Origin: Trebonia kvetii
Lineage (GTDB): Bacteria; Actinomycetota; Actinomycetes; Streptosporangiales; Streptosporangiaceae
NCBI RefSeq assembly: GCF_007827045.1
Contig: NZ_RPFW01000002.1
Location: 124,001 to 188,000, forward strand
Direction of reading: 5' to 3'
DNA length: 64,000 bases
In this document: positions 41,435-51,199 of the stretch, in pieces
Numbering within the stretch: position 1 is the stretch's first letter
Layout: each line of letters starts with the position of its first letter
The notes under the pieces: model-generated
What the model saw: only the letters and a program-made list of their open reading frames with translations
Database searches by the model: none
What the model was told of the DNA's origin: nothing
Translations under genes and position numbers: made by a program

Positions 41435-42360
41435 CCTCTCAGATCCCTTCCTGTCAGCTCGAGGAACACGTCCTCGAGTGTGCGCGACTCGATGCGCAGG
41501 CTGCTCGGCAGCACGGCGCGGTCGGCGCACCAGGCGGTGACCGCGGCGAGCAGCGCGGGCTGGACCGCGCCGCCTGGCACCTCGATCAGGTAGTGGCCGG
41601 CCGGCGACTCCTTCGCGGCGCTGCCCGTCGGCAGCGCGGCGAGCAGGCTGTCGGTGTCAAGCCCCGGCTCGGCGCGGAACCGCAGTTGCCCGGCGGAGCC
41701 GGTGAGCGCGGCGGGCGTGCCGTCGGCGACCGTCTGGCCGTGATCGATGATGACCACGTGATCGGCAAGCCGTTCGGCTTCCTCCATGAAGTGCGTGGTG
41801 AGGATCACGGCGACACCGTCGGCCCTGAGTGCCGTCACCAGGTCCCAGGTCGCATGCCTGGCCTGCGGGTCCATGCCGGCCGTCGGCTCGTCGAGAAAGA
41901 CCAGCTCGGGGCGGCCGAGGACGGCGGCCGCCAGCGAAAGCCGCTGCTGCTGCCCGCCCGACAGGCGCTTGTAAGGGGTCTTCGTGTGACTCGTCAGCCC
42001 CACGATGTCAAGCAGCCACGCCGTGTCGTGTGGTTTCACATGGAACCGACTGAGTGTTCTCAGGTACTCCCCGGCGGGGACGGCGGGCGGGATGCCGCCG
42101 TCCTGGAGCATCACGCCGACGCGCGGCTTGAGCTTCACCGCGTCCTGGATCGGGTCGAGGCCGAGCACCCGCACCGTCCCCGCGTCCGCGGCGCGGTAGC
42201 CCTCGCAGATCTCGACGGTGGTGGTCTTGCCCGCGCCGTTCGGCCCGAGGATGGCGGTGACCTCGCCTGCGGCGGCGGTGAGGGTCAGCCCGTCGACGGC
42301 GGTCGCGGGCCCGTACCGCTTAACCAAGCCGGAGACCTCGACGGCGGGGAGTTTGCTCAC
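41431..42360 (-). CDS. ABC transporter ATP-binding protein (Rv1458c/CcmA-like)
   Basis: 309 residues from a GTG. Walker A GPNGAGKTTT, Q-loop VMLQDGGIPPAV, signature LSGGQQQRLSLAAAV, Walker B LVFLDEPTAGMD and H-loop LTTHFMEEAE are intact. A C-terminal regulatory part of about 80 residues follows, typical of DrrA/NatA-like exporters. It pairs with the permease downstream. Confidence 0.95.
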   Translation of the reverse strand: MSKLPAVEVSGLVKRYGPATAVDGLTLTAAAGEVTAILGPNGAGKTTTVEICEGYRAADAGTVRVLGLDPIQDAVKLKPRVGVMLQDGGIPPAVPAGEYLRTLSRFHVKPHDTAWLLDIVGLTSHTKTPYKRLSGGQQQRLSLAAAVLGRPELVFLDEPTAGMDPQARHATWDLVTALRADGVAVILTTHFMEEAERLADHVVIIDHGQTVADGTPAALTGSAGQLRFRAEPGLDTDSLLAALPTGSAAKESPAGHYLIEVPGGAVQPALLAAVTAWCADRAVLPSSLRIESRTLEDVFLELTGRDLRG

Positions 42361-42432
42361 GCACGAAGTCTAAAGGGCGCGACCCGTTGCGGCACCGCTC
42401 GGGTCCGACAATCTGTAGTAGTTCGGTCCGCG

Positions 42433-43776
42433 CTAGCGGGGTCCCGGGTAGTCACGCATGGCTTCCGCGGCCTTGCGGGCCTTCCGCTTCGAGCTCGGAC
42501 GCTTGCGGCGCACGTGCCTGCCCTCGTGCGGCCACTCGGGGCCCTCCGGCCAGGCCGCCACCGCGAGCGGGGCGGCGGCGTGCGGGTTGCGGGCCCGGGC
42601 GAGGAACCGCTCGAACCGGGTCGCGCCTGGCAGTTCAACCCGGGCGGACTTGAGCTGGGCGTGGCAGGCCACGCCCGGCGCGGCGGCGATCTCCAGCCAG
42701 GACAGCTGCTGGGTCCGCAGGTAGACGGGCGGCATGCCGTAGATCGTGTCGATCGCCTCGACCACCGAGGTGCACGAGCCGGTGTTGCCGTAGAAGCCGT
42801 CGCCGTGCGCGTGCAGTTCCGGGTGGTGAGTGTGACCGGACAGGTACCCGGTGTAGCCCTGGCCGATGAGCTCGTCGGCGCGTTCCCGCGCGGCGGAGTT
42901 CTGGCTGTAGCCGCGGCCGGCGAGCGCCAGGGCGCTGAGGTTGGTCCACGCCCGGCGGGACACGATCGCGATGATCAGCGCCATGATCGCGATGTCCACC
43001 AGCGCGCCGTACCCGAGGATCTCGCCGTCGTGCAGCCACCGGCCGGTGTCGGGGTAACGGTTGCCGATACGGCCGACCTGCGGCAGCACCAGGGCGAACA
43101 GCACGATCGGCGCCAGGATGACCCACCACAGGTGGCGGACGAGCTTGCGGTAGACGAGCCGGGAGGCGAGGAACGACGGGAAGTCCGCGGGGTCGGCCAT
43201 CTCGTGGGCGCCGGTCAGCCAGTCACGGCCGAGCCACTCGACCTTCGGCATCACCTCGCGGACGATGTGGTGGCCGAGCGGCGTGTCGAGCGGGTTGCGC
43301 GGGTCATGAAAGCAGTTGTACGGGTCGATCTGGTGGCCGTGCTCGACGCGGATCTTCTCGCCGCTCGGCATCACCAGGTCGGCGGCGAGGCAGAGCTTCG
43401 CGCCCGTCGCCTCGCGGACCGCCGTCGCCGCCTTGAGGTCCCAGGCGAGGTCGCCGTCGTGGTTGCCGACGGTGTAGACGACCTGGCCGCCGCCTTCCGT
43501 CACGTGCGCGAGCGCCCGGCACAGGTCGTCGTGCGCGTCGAGGACGTCGGCGGCGGCGCGTCCGGGGTGGGCGAGCATCTCCACGATGTCGCCGGCCAGC
43601 ACCACGGTGAGCGGACCTGGTTCGGCGCCAATCCGGCGAGCGAGTACCTCGCAACTGCGCCCCGAGACCGTCGTCCGCTCTGGCGGCAGGTGCAGATCGC
43701 TGATCGCGATCACCTTGCCGCCCGGAGCGACGGATATCTCTAGCCGATCGGAGACGTCAGCCCGCGGCGAAGCCAT
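42433..43776 (-). CDS. Membrane-anchored metallophosphoesterase
   Basis: 447 residues from the ATG at 43776. The calcineurin-like metal motifs are AISDLHL, LAGDIVEM, VGNHDGD and, after an insertion, GHTHHPE. Between the third and last motif lie two hydrophobic helices (VILAPIVLFALVLPQVG and LVDIAIMALIIAIVS), so the domain is split by a membrane hairpin or the helices are a large loop. The C-terminus is very basic (RRKRPSSKRKARK). The substrate is unknown; nucleotides or lipid-linked phosphates are possible. Confidence 0.88.
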   Translation of the reverse strand: MASPRADVSDRLEISVAPGGKVIAISDLHLPPERTTVSGRSCEVLARRIGAEPGPLTVVLAGDIVEMLAHPGRAAADVLDAHDDLCRALAHVTEGGGQVVYTVGNHDGDLAWDLKAATAVREATGAKLCLAADLVMPSGEKIRVEHGHQIDPYNCFHDPRNPLDTPLGHHIVREVMPKVEWLGRDWLTGAHEMADPADFPSFLASRLVYRKLVRHLWWVILAPIVLFALVLPQVGRIGNRYPDTGRWLHDGEILGYGALVDIAIMALIIAIVSRRAWTNLSALALAGRGYSQNSAARERADELIGQGYTGYLSGHTHHPELHAHGDGFYGNTGSCTSVVEAIDTIYGMPPVYLRTQQLSWLEIAAAPGVACHAQLKSARVELPGATRFERFLARARNPHAAAPLAVAAWPEGPEWPHEGRHVRRKRPSSKRKARKAAEAMRDYPGPR

Positions 43777-43981
43777 GACAATCCAGTTCCTTCCCCCGCA
43801 GTGATTCCATAATGCACCCGGGGCATCGAGTCCGGTGAGGCGAGGCCCACAAACAGTAGCGCTCTTCCCTGAGTGAGACGTATGGGTTGGCCGAATGCTT
43901 GGCCGGCGCTGAGTTGACTTGTACCGTGCCGATCCACGCCATGACAACTACCGGGAAAGCGGCGGTAGTAACGTGTCCGGC

Positions 43982-44350
43982 GTGAGCCGCATCTACCACA
44001 TCGCCATCCGCGCCGACTGGGAGCAGGCGCTCGCGGACGGCGTCTACACGCGATCGTCTGTCGACAGAACGCTGGCTGAAGAGGGTTTCATCCACGCCTC
44101 CCAGGAGTCGCAGGTCGCCCGCACCGCGAACAAGTTCTACCGGGACGTGCGCGGCGATCTGCTGCTGCTGGTGATCGACACGGACCTGGTGGCAGCCGAG
44201 GTCCGCTACGAGGACGTGCCAGGCGCGGACCTGCCGTTCCCGCACATATACGGCCCGCTGAACACCGGCGCCGTGCTCGCCGCGGTCCCGCTGACGGCGG
44301 GTCCCGACGGAACGTTCGCCTTTCCGCCCGAGGCTGCTGCGCAGGCGTGA
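43982..44350 (+). CDS. DUF952 family protein
   Basis: 122 residues from a GTG at 43982, chosen because relatives begin directly at the IYHIA strand. The motifs RIYHIAIRADWEQAL, EGFIHASQESQVARTANKFY and FPHIYGPL are those of DUF952, which folds like an ADP-ribosyl-transferase/cyclophilin-size domain; activity is unproven. An inverted repeat ACTACCG...CGGTAGT (43947-43969) sits upstream and could bind a regulator. Gap 44351-44604 after it holds no gene that I can support. Confidence 0.85.
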   Translation: MSRIYHIAIRADWEQALADGVYTRSSVDRTLAEEGFIHASQESQVARTANKFYRDVRGDLLLLVIDTDLVAAEVRYEDVPGADLPFPHIYGPLNTGAVLAAVPLTAGPDGTFAFPPEAAAQA

Positions 44351-44604
44351 CCGCCCTGCCGGGCTGGCGGCGTTTCGATATTCGTCGTACATGCGGGCCC
44401 ATCGTCGTCTTGCTACGGATCCAGCATGGCTAGCCAAGTTGCCCGCCTCGTGAAAGTCCCTTGAAGGCGCAACTAAATGACCGTGTACGCCCGGCTAACG
44501 GGGTGACGCGGCCGCGTCCCTGGCGGCTTCACCTCACCCCGTGCGGATGAGGCGAGGCCGCGCCGCCTCCGGAGAGCATGGTCCCAGCCATCAGGAGGTG
44601 GGGT

Positions 44605-44886
44605 ATGAAGACAAACCAGGGCACGGGTAACGACTTCATGGTTGACTCACGGCATCTCATTATCGGCGGGACGCTGTTCGGAATTGGCGTGGGCGCCTGC
44701 ATCGCGGGGATCGCGATCAGCGGTTCCGCCTTCCTGTCCGCCGTCCAGTCCTGGGTCAGCGCCATGGAGCGCCCGCCCTCAGAGCTTGCCCGCGGCACCT
44801 GGGCACAGGCGAAGGCGGCGGCCGCCGCCGGCCGGCAGGCCTGGACGGACAGCTCGCAGGACATCAATCAGCGCGTTCACGCCTGA
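44605..44886 (+). CDS. Small single-pass membrane protein, function unknown
   Basis: 93 residues; AGGAGG lies 6 nt before the ATG at 44605, a strong start. One transmembrane helix (IIGGTLFGIGVGACIAGIAISGSAF) is followed by an amphipathic, Ala-rich cytoplasmic-like tail. I do not recognise a family. A strong hairpin terminator follows 40 nt downstream. Confidence 0.7.
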   Translation: MKTNQGTGNDFMVDSRHLIIGGTLFGIGVGACIAGIAISGSAFLSAVQSWVSAMERPPSELARGTWAQAKAAAAAGRQAWTDSSQDINQRVHA

Positions 44887-44928
44887 TCAGCACGCACGCG
44901 CGGCGACGGTCCTCGGGCCGCGCCGGGC

Positions 44929-44962
44929 AGCCGTGTGCCGCGGTTAACCGCGGCACACGGCT
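44929..44962. terminator. Perfect 15-bp hairpin between convergent genes
   Basis: AGCCGTGTGCCGCGG pairs with its exact complement over a TTAA loop. It lies between the ends of two convergent genes (44886 and 44978), so it probably terminates transcription from both sides. The T-run is weak (TGTCTTGT), as is usual in GC-rich actinobacteria. Confidence 0.85.
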
Positions 44963-44977
44963 GTCTTGTCAGGCGAA

Positions 44978-45508
44978 CTAACGGTTCCGCGGCGTCAGCA
45001 GCGCCCAGATGACGAGGATGTCAAGGGCGATCACGACGAACGCCCAGACCGGGTAGTACGGCAGCAGCACGAAGTTCATCACCGCGCTGAGCGAGGCGAT
45101 GACGACGCCGGCGATCCGTGCCCACAGATGGTCGGTGAGCAGCGCCGCGCCGATGACGAACACCACGGCGCCAAAGATCAGGTGCAGCCAGCCCCAGGTA
45201 TGGACCGAGGTGCTGAAGGCATAGTGCGGCTGGGTCGTGAAGAACGATCCCCTGATCAGGGCGGCGAGGCCCGCGAAGAAGTCGAAGACGCCGGCGATCA
45301 TCAAGAACACGGCGGCCATGAGCGTCAGCCCGAGCGCGAGGCCGCTCGGGCCCTCGGCCTCGTACGTCACGTCGTCGTAGCCGGGTGCGGGCCGGGGGAC
45401 GTAGGTCCCCGACGACGCCGACGCGCTGCCTGAGGTGGCAGAGGCGGTGCCCTGTGTGGTGCCGCCCGGCGCGCCGCCGCTTGACGGCTGGTTCTGCATA
45501 TCGCTCAT
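44978..45508 (-). CDS. Four-helix membrane protein (DUF7144-like)
   Basis: 176 residues from the ATG at 45508. A Ser/Gly/Thr-rich, probably disordered N-terminus of about 55 residues precedes four hydrophobic helices (LALGLTLMAAVFLMIAGVFDFFAGL, then WLHLIFGAVVFVIGAALL, then IAGVVIASLSAVMNFVLLP, then FVVIALDILVIWAL). Such proteins are common in actinobacteria, often near stress genes. Function unknown. Divergent from the DUF1269-like gene. Confidence 0.82.
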   Translation of the reverse strand: MSDMQNQPSSGGAPGGTTQGTASATSGSASASSGTYVPRPAPGYDDVTYEAEGPSGLALGLTLMAAVFLMIAGVFDFFAGLAALIRGSFFTTQPHYAFSTSVHTWGWLHLIFGAVVFVIGAALLTDHLWARIAGVVIASLSAVMNFVLLPYYPVWAFVVIALDILVIWALLTPRNR

Positions 45509-45864
45509 AAGAGACTTTCTCCTTTCACGCCCGGGGCGCTCGCGCGGTCCCTCGGGCGGAAACAGGTGTTTCGCTGTCTCCCGTCCCAAAAGGTGAATCT
45601 CGGTCGATCCTCTCCCGTGCGGGGCAGCCCTGACGTCATCCACCACGGGTGAAACCCGGGGCCGGAGGGGCCGGGTGGACGGTCACCGTTCCGGCGTCCG
45701 ATGCCGCCGCCGTGACCTCGGGCGGCCGCTGCTCGCCCGAAGGCCGGGTGTGTTCACCCGCCGTGGGTGATGAGCCACCAGCGGTCACGGCCGATGCTGC
45801 ACGCAAGGGAGTAATCCGGATTCCGGTGACCCCGCAACAGCGACAGGACGATCTGGAGGGCGAG
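45509..45864. other. Divergent intergenic region between two membrane/stress genes
   Basis: These 356 nt separate genes starting at 45508 and 45865. An inverted repeat TCACCCGCCGTGGGTGA lies near 45757 and could be an operator. A long frame on the plus strand from 45649 is not supported: the downstream gene's own ATG has GGAGG before it. No other gene is seen. Confidence 0.5.
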
Positions 45865-46350
45865 ATGGCATCCCTGACCGTGTGGAAGTTCTCCACGCCG
45901 TACGGTGCGGAAGCGGCGATGGAGAAGCTGGAGGCGCTGCAGTCTCAGCAGCTCATCACGGTGCAGGACGCCGCCGTGGTCAGCTGGGATGAAGGCAAGA
46001 AGAAGCCGAAGACCCATCAGCTGCACGACACCAAGAAGGGTGGCGCGCTCGGCGGCGGGTTCTGGGGCCTGCTGTTCGGCCTGATCTTCTTCGTCCCGAT
46101 TCTCGGCCTGGCGATCGGCGCGGCCACCGGCGCGCTGTTCGGCTCGCTGGCGGACGTCGGCATCAGCGACTCGTTCATCAAGTCCGTGCGCGACCAGGTC
46201 ACGCCGGGCACCTCGGCGCTGTTCCTGCTCAGCTCTGACGCGGTCATGGACCGGCTCAGGGAGGAGTTCCCGGCGCATGACGCCGAGCTGATCAGCACGA
46301 ACCTCTCCACCGAGCAGGAAGCGAAGCTGCGCGAGGCCTTTGCGGACTGA
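45865..46350 (+). CDS. DUF1269-family membrane protein
   Basis: 161 residues from an ATG with GGAGG 5 nt upstream. The N-terminal domain begins SLTVWKFSTPYGAEAAMEKLE and has VVSWDEGKKKPKTHQL. A Gly-rich glycine-zipper-like helical hairpin follows (GGFWGLLFGLIFFVPILGLAIGAATGALFGSLAD), and then DSFIKSVRDQVTPGTSALFLL with a C-terminal helix. DUF1269 proteins are widespread in actinobacteria and rhizobia; function unknown. The next gene lies 68 nt downstream. Confidence 0.9.
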   Translation: MASLTVWKFSTPYGAEAAMEKLEALQSQQLITVQDAAVVSWDEGKKKPKTHQLHDTKKGGALGGGFWGLLFGLIFFVPILGLAIGAATGALFGSLADVGISDSFIKSVRDQVTPGTSALFLLSSDAVMDRLREEFPAHDAELISTNLSTEQEAKLREAFAD

Positions 46351-46418
46351 CTGCCGCGACGGCCGCGAAGAGTGAGCCTCGAGGGCTGAGGCGCGAGGAC
46401 TGAGCGGAGGACCGAGCA

Positions 46419-48017
46419 TTGGACGAGGAAAGCCGCGAGCCCGGCGCCGCTACCCCGGGGCAGCCGGGGCAGCCGGGGCAGGCGGACACCGCGCCGCCCG
46501 CCGACGTACCCGCCGCCCGCGAGCCTGAGGCGGCGGGCGCCGATCCGGCCGGGGTAAGCCCGGCCGGCGTGGTGCCCGCCGCGAGGGCACCGGACAGTAC
46601 GCAGGAGGCGCCGGCCGCCGCTGACGAAACGGCCGCCACCGCCGAGGCGCTTGCCGAGGCTGAAACGCTGTCCGGGGAAGCGTCGGGCGGCGAGGCCACC
46701 AAGGAGGAGCGCGAAGAGCTCCAGCGGCTCCGCGCCGAGCTCGAGACGCTACGCGGCCGCCACGCCGCCGTGCCGGCCGTGAAGCGGCACGGCCGCTGGC
46801 GGGCGCCGGTGGCCTCGCTGCTCATCGTCCTTGGCTGCATCCTCGCCCCGCTGGCCGTGGTCGGCGTGTGGGCCGCGCAGCAGGTGTCCAACACCGACCG
46901 GTTCGTGGCCAACATGGAGCCGCTGATCCACGAGCCCGCGATCCAGAGCGCGCTCAGCGCCAGGATCAGCGCGCAGATCGAGGCCAGGATCAACGTGCCC
47001 GCTCTGGTCGACAGCACGTCGTCGCAGCTGGCGAGCGCGCACCTGCCGCGGTTGTCGCAACTGGTGCAGACCTTCTCCGGACAGATAGAAAGCGGTGTCA
47101 ACAGCGCGATCCACACCGGGGTGTCCCGGGCGGTGGCGAGCCCGGCGGTGGCCACGCTGTGGGTCACCGCGCTCAGGACCGCGCACACGGGCGTGGTGAA
47201 GGTGCTGTCCGGGCAGGGCAACGGCTCAGTCAGCGTGGTGAACAACCAGGTGGTGGTCAACATCGGGCCGCTCGTCACCCAGGTGAAGGACACTCTGGTC
47301 GCGCGCGGACTGACCATCGCGGAGAAGATTCCCGCCGTCAGCGCCACGTTCCCGCTGTTCGAGGCGCCGAACCTGGCGAAGGCGCAGCAGGGTTACCGGC
47401 TGCTCAATACGCTGCGCTGGGTGCTGCCGTTCGCCTCGCTCGCGCTGCTCGGCGCCGGCATCTGGGTGGCGCGCAACCACCGGCACGGGCTGATCGGCGC
47501 GGCACTGGGCCTCGCCGCGTCCATGCTAGTGCTCGGCATCGTCCTGACGATCGCCCGCAGCGTCTACTTGAACAGCGTGCCGTCGACGGTGAATCACGAC
47601 GCGGCGGGGGTGCTTTACGACACGCTTATCCGCTTCGTCAGGCAGGCGCTGCGGGTGCTGCTGCTCGTCGGGGTCATCGTCGCGATTGGCGCGTTCCTGA
47701 CCGGCCCCTCGACCACCGCGGTCGCCACCAGGCGCGCGATGAAGTCGGGCATCGGCTGGCTGCGCGAGCGGGGCGAGCAGCGCGGGCTGAACGCCGGCCC
47801 GGTCGGCGAGTGGGCGGCGGCGCACAAGACGGTGCTGCGCGTCGGCGCCGTCGCTCTGGTGGCGCTGATCTTCGTCTTCTGGAGCCACCCCACACTCGCT
47901 GTGGTGATCTGGCTGATCGTGCTGCTGCTCGTGCTGCTCGGGGTGATCGAACTGATCGGCGGCAGGCCGCGGGTCGCGACGGCGGCGGGGACGGGCGCCG
48001 CGCCGCGCGCCCCGTAG
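46419..48017 (+). CDS. Large integral membrane protein with disordered acidic N-terminus
   Basis: 532 residues from a TTG with GGAGG 8 nt upstream. Residues 1-115 are Ala/Pro/Glu-rich and end in a short coiled coil (EEREELQRLRAELETLRGR). A first TM helix near 130-150 is followed by an extracytoplasmic domain of about 190 residues, rich in amphipathic helices (ALSARISAQIEARINV), then four or five further TM helices. Paralogues are seen in many actinomycete genomes as hypothetical membrane proteins. No catalytic motif. Function unknown. Confidence 0.85.
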   Translation: MDEESREPGAATPGQPGQPGQADTAPPADVPAAREPEAAGADPAGVSPAGVVPAARAPDSTQEAPAAADETAATAEALAEAETLSGEASGGEATKEEREELQRLRAELETLRGRHAAVPAVKRHGRWRAPVASLLIVLGCILAPLAVVGVWAAQQVSNTDRFVANMEPLIHEPAIQSALSARISAQIEARINVPALVDSTSSQLASAHLPRLSQLVQTFSGQIESGVNSAIHTGVSRAVASPAVATLWVTALRTAHTGVVKVLSGQGNGSVSVVNNQVVVNIGPLVTQVKDTLVARGLTIAEKIPAVSATFPLFEAPNLAKAQQGYRLLNTLRWVLPFASLALLGAGIWVARNHRHGLIGAALGLAASMLVLGIVLTIARSVYLNSVPSTVNHDAAGVLYDTLIRFVRQALRVLLLVGVIVAIGAFLTGPSTTAVATRRAMKSGIGWLRERGEQRGLNAGPVGEWAAAHKTVLRVGAVALVALIFVFWSHPTLAVVIWLIVLLLVLLGVIELIGGRPRVATAAGTGAAPRAP

Positions 48018-48081
48018 CCGGCCCTCGTCAACAGAAAGCAAGGCGGGCCGGGCCGTCAGGCAGGCCAGAAGGAGGGGACCA

Positions 48082-48885
48082 GTGCTCGCCCAGGCCGCGG
48101 GATTCGCCGTACTCGCCGCCATCTCGCCGACCGCGCTCCTGGTCATGGCCGTGTTCCTCGGCTCGGACAACCCACGGCGGATCGCGGGGCTCTACGTTAC
48201 TGGCGCCGTGGCGATGACCGTGGTGATGGCGATCACGGTCTTGCTCCTGCTCCAGGCCGCCGGCCTCAACCAGCCGCGGCAGCACGAACCCAGGTACGGC
48301 CTCCGTCTCGGCCTGGGCATTCTCGCGCTCGTCTTCGCGGCCGTACTGATCATGCGCGCGCGGCGGGCGTCCGCCGCCATCGCGGGCATCCCGTGGCCGG
48401 AGCCCGCCGCGATGAACGGCGCCGGGGTGAGCGGCACGCCGCGGCCTACCTCCGCCGTGGTCGCAGGTCCAGTGGGTGAGGGCGCAGTGGGTGCGGGCAC
48501 CGGGGCGGCGCCCGCGTCGGTGAGAGACAAGGCGCGCAAGCCCGGCCTCATCGCCAGGCTCACCGCGAGCCCGCGGCCGGTGACCGCCTTCCTGGCCGGC
48601 GTGGTGCTGTTCGCGCCGTCGACCACGTTCATCGCCGCCGTTCAGGTCATCGCCACCTCCGACGCCAACATCTCGCTTGTCGCGCTCGCGATGCTTATCG
48701 TTGTCGTGCTGACGGCGCTGACCGTCTGGCTGCCGCTCATCGCCTACTTCGCCGCCCCCGAGGCCACCACGCGCACGCTGCGCAATGCCAACGCGTGGCT
48801 GGTCGCGAACGGCCGCATGCTGGCAGTCAGCGCCCTGCTGATCGCCGGCGTGGCCCTGGTGGTCAACGGCGCGCTCAACGTCTGA
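48082..48885 (+). CDS. GAP-family (Sap/LysE-like) membrane protein
   Basis: 267 residues from a GTG with GGAGG upstream. Six hydrophobic segments in two groups of three are separated by a variable Gly/Ala loop of about 90 residues. The N-terminal AQAAGFAVLAAISPTALLVMAVFLGSDNPRR matches GAP proteins, which in mycobacteria are linked to glycolipid export. The gene precedes sufR but ends 105 nt before it. Substrate unknown. Confidence 0.84.
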   Translation: MLAQAAGFAVLAAISPTALLVMAVFLGSDNPRRIAGLYVTGAVAMTVVMAITVLLLLQAAGLNQPRQHEPRYGLRLGLGILALVFAAVLIMRARRASAAIAGIPWPEPAAMNGAGVSGTPRPTSAVVAGPVGEGAVGAGTGAAPASVRDKARKPGLIARLTASPRPVTAFLAGVVLFAPSTTFIAAVQVIATSDANISLVALAMLIVVVLTALTVWLPLIAYFAAPEATTRTLRNANAWLVANGRMLAVSALLIAGVALVVNGALNV

Positions 48886-48942
48886 CACCGCCGCAAGGAC
48901 CCGCCGCGCGTGCCAGCAAGCCGTGATTTACGTCACGCCGAC

Positions 48943-48981
48943 GTGCCGTAAAACTTGCCACGGGCGTCCCATTTACGGCAC
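48943..48981. promoter_or_regulatory. Inverted repeat upstream of sufR, candidate SufR operator
   Basis: GTGCCGTAAA (48943-48952) and TTTACGGCAC (48972-48981) are a perfect 10-bp inverted repeat 19 bp apart, ending 9 nt before the sufR GTG. The region between and after also carries ACACTGGTGT (48980-48989). SufR represses the suf operon in mycobacteria and cyanobacteria by binding palindromes near its own promoter, so either repeat may be the site. Confidence 0.6.
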
Positions 48982-48990
48982 ACTGGTGTT

Positions 48991-49806
48991 GTGAAAAACT
49001 CGGGGACGGCTCAGACGGCCGCTGCTGTCGTTTCAGCAGGGGCCGGACGTGGGTCCGGCGCGCCCGAGCACACCCGCGGCCAGGTGGCCAGGCTGATCCT
49101 CGAGCTCGGCCCGTGCACCGCGGCGACACTCGGCGGCCGCCTCGGCCTGACCCCCGCCGCCATCAGGCGTCACCTGGACAACCTCATCGCCGACGGCATG
49201 ATCGAGACGCGCACCGCCCGGACATACGGGAATAGGGGACGTGGCAGGCCCGCTAAGGTCTTTGTCATCACCGACGCGGGTCGCAGCGCCTTCGAGCACG
49301 CCTATGACGACCTGGCGACCAGCGCGCTGCGGTTCCTCGAGGGAACCTACGGCACGCAGGCGGTCGCCGAGTTCGCCAGGCAGCAGGTCTCCGAGCTTGA
49401 GCGTCGCTACACGGCGGTGCTCGACCAGGCCGGCGGTGCGCTGGCCGCCCGGGTGCAGGCCCTGGCGGACGCGCTGTCCGCCGACGGGTACGCCGCCTCG
49501 GCGGGCCCGGCGCCCGCGGTGATCCCCGCGGGGAAGGGCACCACAAGCGGCGCCGCGCACGGCAGCACAGTGAGCGGCGAGCAGATTTGCCAGCACCACT
49601 GCCCGGTCGCGCACGTCGCGGCCGAGTTCCCGCAACTTTGCGAGGCGGAAACGGAGGCGTTCGGCCGGCTCCTCGGAACCCCGGTCAGGCGGCTCGCCAC
49701 CATCGCGCACGGCGACGGGATCTGCACTACACACGTGACCTGTACCTCACGGGAAACGACACCAACGAGTCCGGAGGGCTCTACATATGACGACCACCGC
49801 GAATGA
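48991..49806 (+). CDS. sufR: SufR, Fe-S-dependent suf repressor
   Basis: 271 residues from a GTG at 48991. The winged helix reads [28 protein letters not shown] with the basic wing [12 protein letters not shown]. The C-terminal cluster-binding region is [22 protein letters not shown], followed by GICTTH: the conserved CxxxCx12C and later Cys of SufR. Apo or reduced forms derepress the suf genes. It overlaps sufB by 20 nt. Same gene order as Rv1460-Rv1466 in Mycobacterium tuberculosis. Confidence 0.95.
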   Translation: MKNSGTAQTAAAVVSAGAGRGSGAPEHTRGQVARLILELGPCTAATLGGRLGLTPAAIRRHLDNLIADGMIETRTARTYGNRGRGRPAKVFVITDAGRSAFEHAYDDLATSALRFLEGTYGTQAVAEFARQQVSELERRYTAVLDQAGGALAARVQALADALSADGYAASAGPAPAVIPAGKGTTSGAAHGSTVSGEQICQHHCPVAHVAAEFPQLCEAETEAFGRLLGTPVRRLATIAHGDGICTTHVTCTSRETTPTSPEGSTYDDHRE

Positions 49807-51199
49807 CCAGCTCGAAGGGCTGGGCACGTACAAGTTCGGCTGGGCCGACTCTGACGTGGCCGGCGCGTCCGCTAAGCGCGGGCTCTCCGAAGAGGTGGTC
49901 CGCGACATCTCCGCCCGCAAGAGCGAGCCTGCGTGGATGCTCGAGAACAGGCTCAAGGGGCTGAAGTACTTCGGCCGCAAGCCGATGCCGAGCTGGGGCA
50001 GTGACCTGTCCGGCATCGACTTCGAGAACATCAAGTACTTCGTCAGGTCGACGGAGAAGCAGGCGGAGTCGTGGGATGACCTCCCGGCCGACATCAAGAA
50101 CACCTACGACAGGCTCGGCATCCCCGAGGCTGAGAAGCAGCGCCTGATCGCCGGCGTCGCGGCTCAGTACGAGTCCGAGGTCGTCTACCACAAGATCCGC
50201 GAGGACCTCGAGGAGAAGGGTGTCATCTTCCTCGACACGGACACCGCGCTCAAGGAGCACCCGGACCTGTTCAAGGAGTACTACGGCACGGTGATCCCGG
50301 CGGGCGACAACAAGTTCGCCGCGCTGAACACCGCGGTGTGGTCCGGCGGCTCGTTCATCTACGTGCCGAAGGGCGTGCACGTCGAGATCCCGCTGCAGGC
50401 CTACTTCCGCATCAACACCGAGAACATGGGTCAGTTTGAGCGGACGCTGATCATCGTCGACGAGGGCGCCTACGTGCACTACGTCGAGGGCTGCACCGCG
50501 CCGATCTACAAGTCGGACTCGCTGCACTCCGCGGTCGTCGAGATCATCGTCAAGAAGGACGCCCGCTGCCGGTACACGACCATCCAGAACTGGTCGAACA
50601 ACGTCTACAACCTGGTCACCAAGCGCGCCGTCGCCTACGAGGGCGCGACCATGGAGTGGATCGACGGCAACATCGGCTCCAAGGTGACGATGAAGTACCC
50701 GGCGGTCTACCTGATGGGCCCGCACGCCAAGGGCGAGACCCTGTCCGTCGCGTTCGCCGGCGCGGGCCAGCACCAGGACGCGGGCGCCAAGATGGTGCAC
50801 TGCGCGCCGAACACCAGCTCCACGATCGTCTCCAAGTCGGTCGCGCGGGGCGGCGGCCGCACCAGCTATCGCGGCCTGATCAACGTGCAGGAGGGCGCGA
50901 CGCACTCCAAGTCCACGGTCAAGTGTGACGCGCTGCTTGTCGACACGATCAGCCGGTCTGACACCTACCCGTACAACGACATCCGCGAGGACGACGTTGA
51001 GATGGGCCACGAGGCCACCGTCTCGAAGATCTCCGCGGACCAGCTGTTCTACCTGATGTCCCGCGGCCTGACCGAGGACGAGGCGATGGCGATGATCGTC
51101 CGCGGCTTCGTCGAGCCGATCGCCCGCGAGCTGCCCATGGAGTACGCCCTGGAGCTCAACAGGCTGATCGAGCTGCAGATGGAAGGAGCGGTTGGTTAA
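49787..51199 (+). CDS. sufB: SufB, Fe-S scaffold
   Basis: 470 residues. FEYYG-like [48 protein letters not shown] and the C-terminal [26 protein letters not shown] define Suf[12 protein letters not shown] contains the scaffold cysteine. SufB forms the SufBC2D complex that assembles clusters for delivery. No intein interrupts it, unlike the M. tuberculosis protein. Confidence 0.98.
   Translation: MTTTANDQLEGLGTYKFGWADSDVAGASAKRGLSEEVVRDISARKSEPAWMLENRLKGLKYFGRKPMPSWGSDLSGIDFENIKYFVRSTEKQAESWDDLPADIKNTYDRLGIPEAEKQRLIAGVAAQYESEVVYHKIREDLEEKGVIFLDTDTALKEHPDLFKEYYGTVIPAGDNKFAALNTAVWSGGSFIYVPKGVHVEIPLQAYFRINTENMGQFERTLIIVDEGAYVHYVEGCTAPIYKSDSLHSAVVEIIVKKDARCRYTTIQNWSNNVYNLVTKRAVAYEGATMEWIDGNIGSKVTMKYPAVYLMGPHAKGETLSVAFAGAGQHQDAGAKMVHCAPNTSSTIVSKSVARGGGRTSYRGLINVQEGATHSKSTVKCDALLVDTISRSDTYPYNDIREDDVEMGHEATVSKISADQLFYLMSRGLTEDEAMAMIVRGFVEPIARELPMEYALELNRLIELQMEGAVG

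Noticed and set aside
44500..44540. GGGGTGA...TCACCCC inverted repeat as a promoter element
   Set aside because: Arms are 7 bp, 27 bp apart and GC-rich; not distinguishable from chance, and no -10/-35 pair lines up.
46868..48217. 449-codon plus-strand frame over the membrane-protein gene
   Set aside because: Arg/Gly-rich shadow of the true gene at 46419-48017; no recognisable domain.
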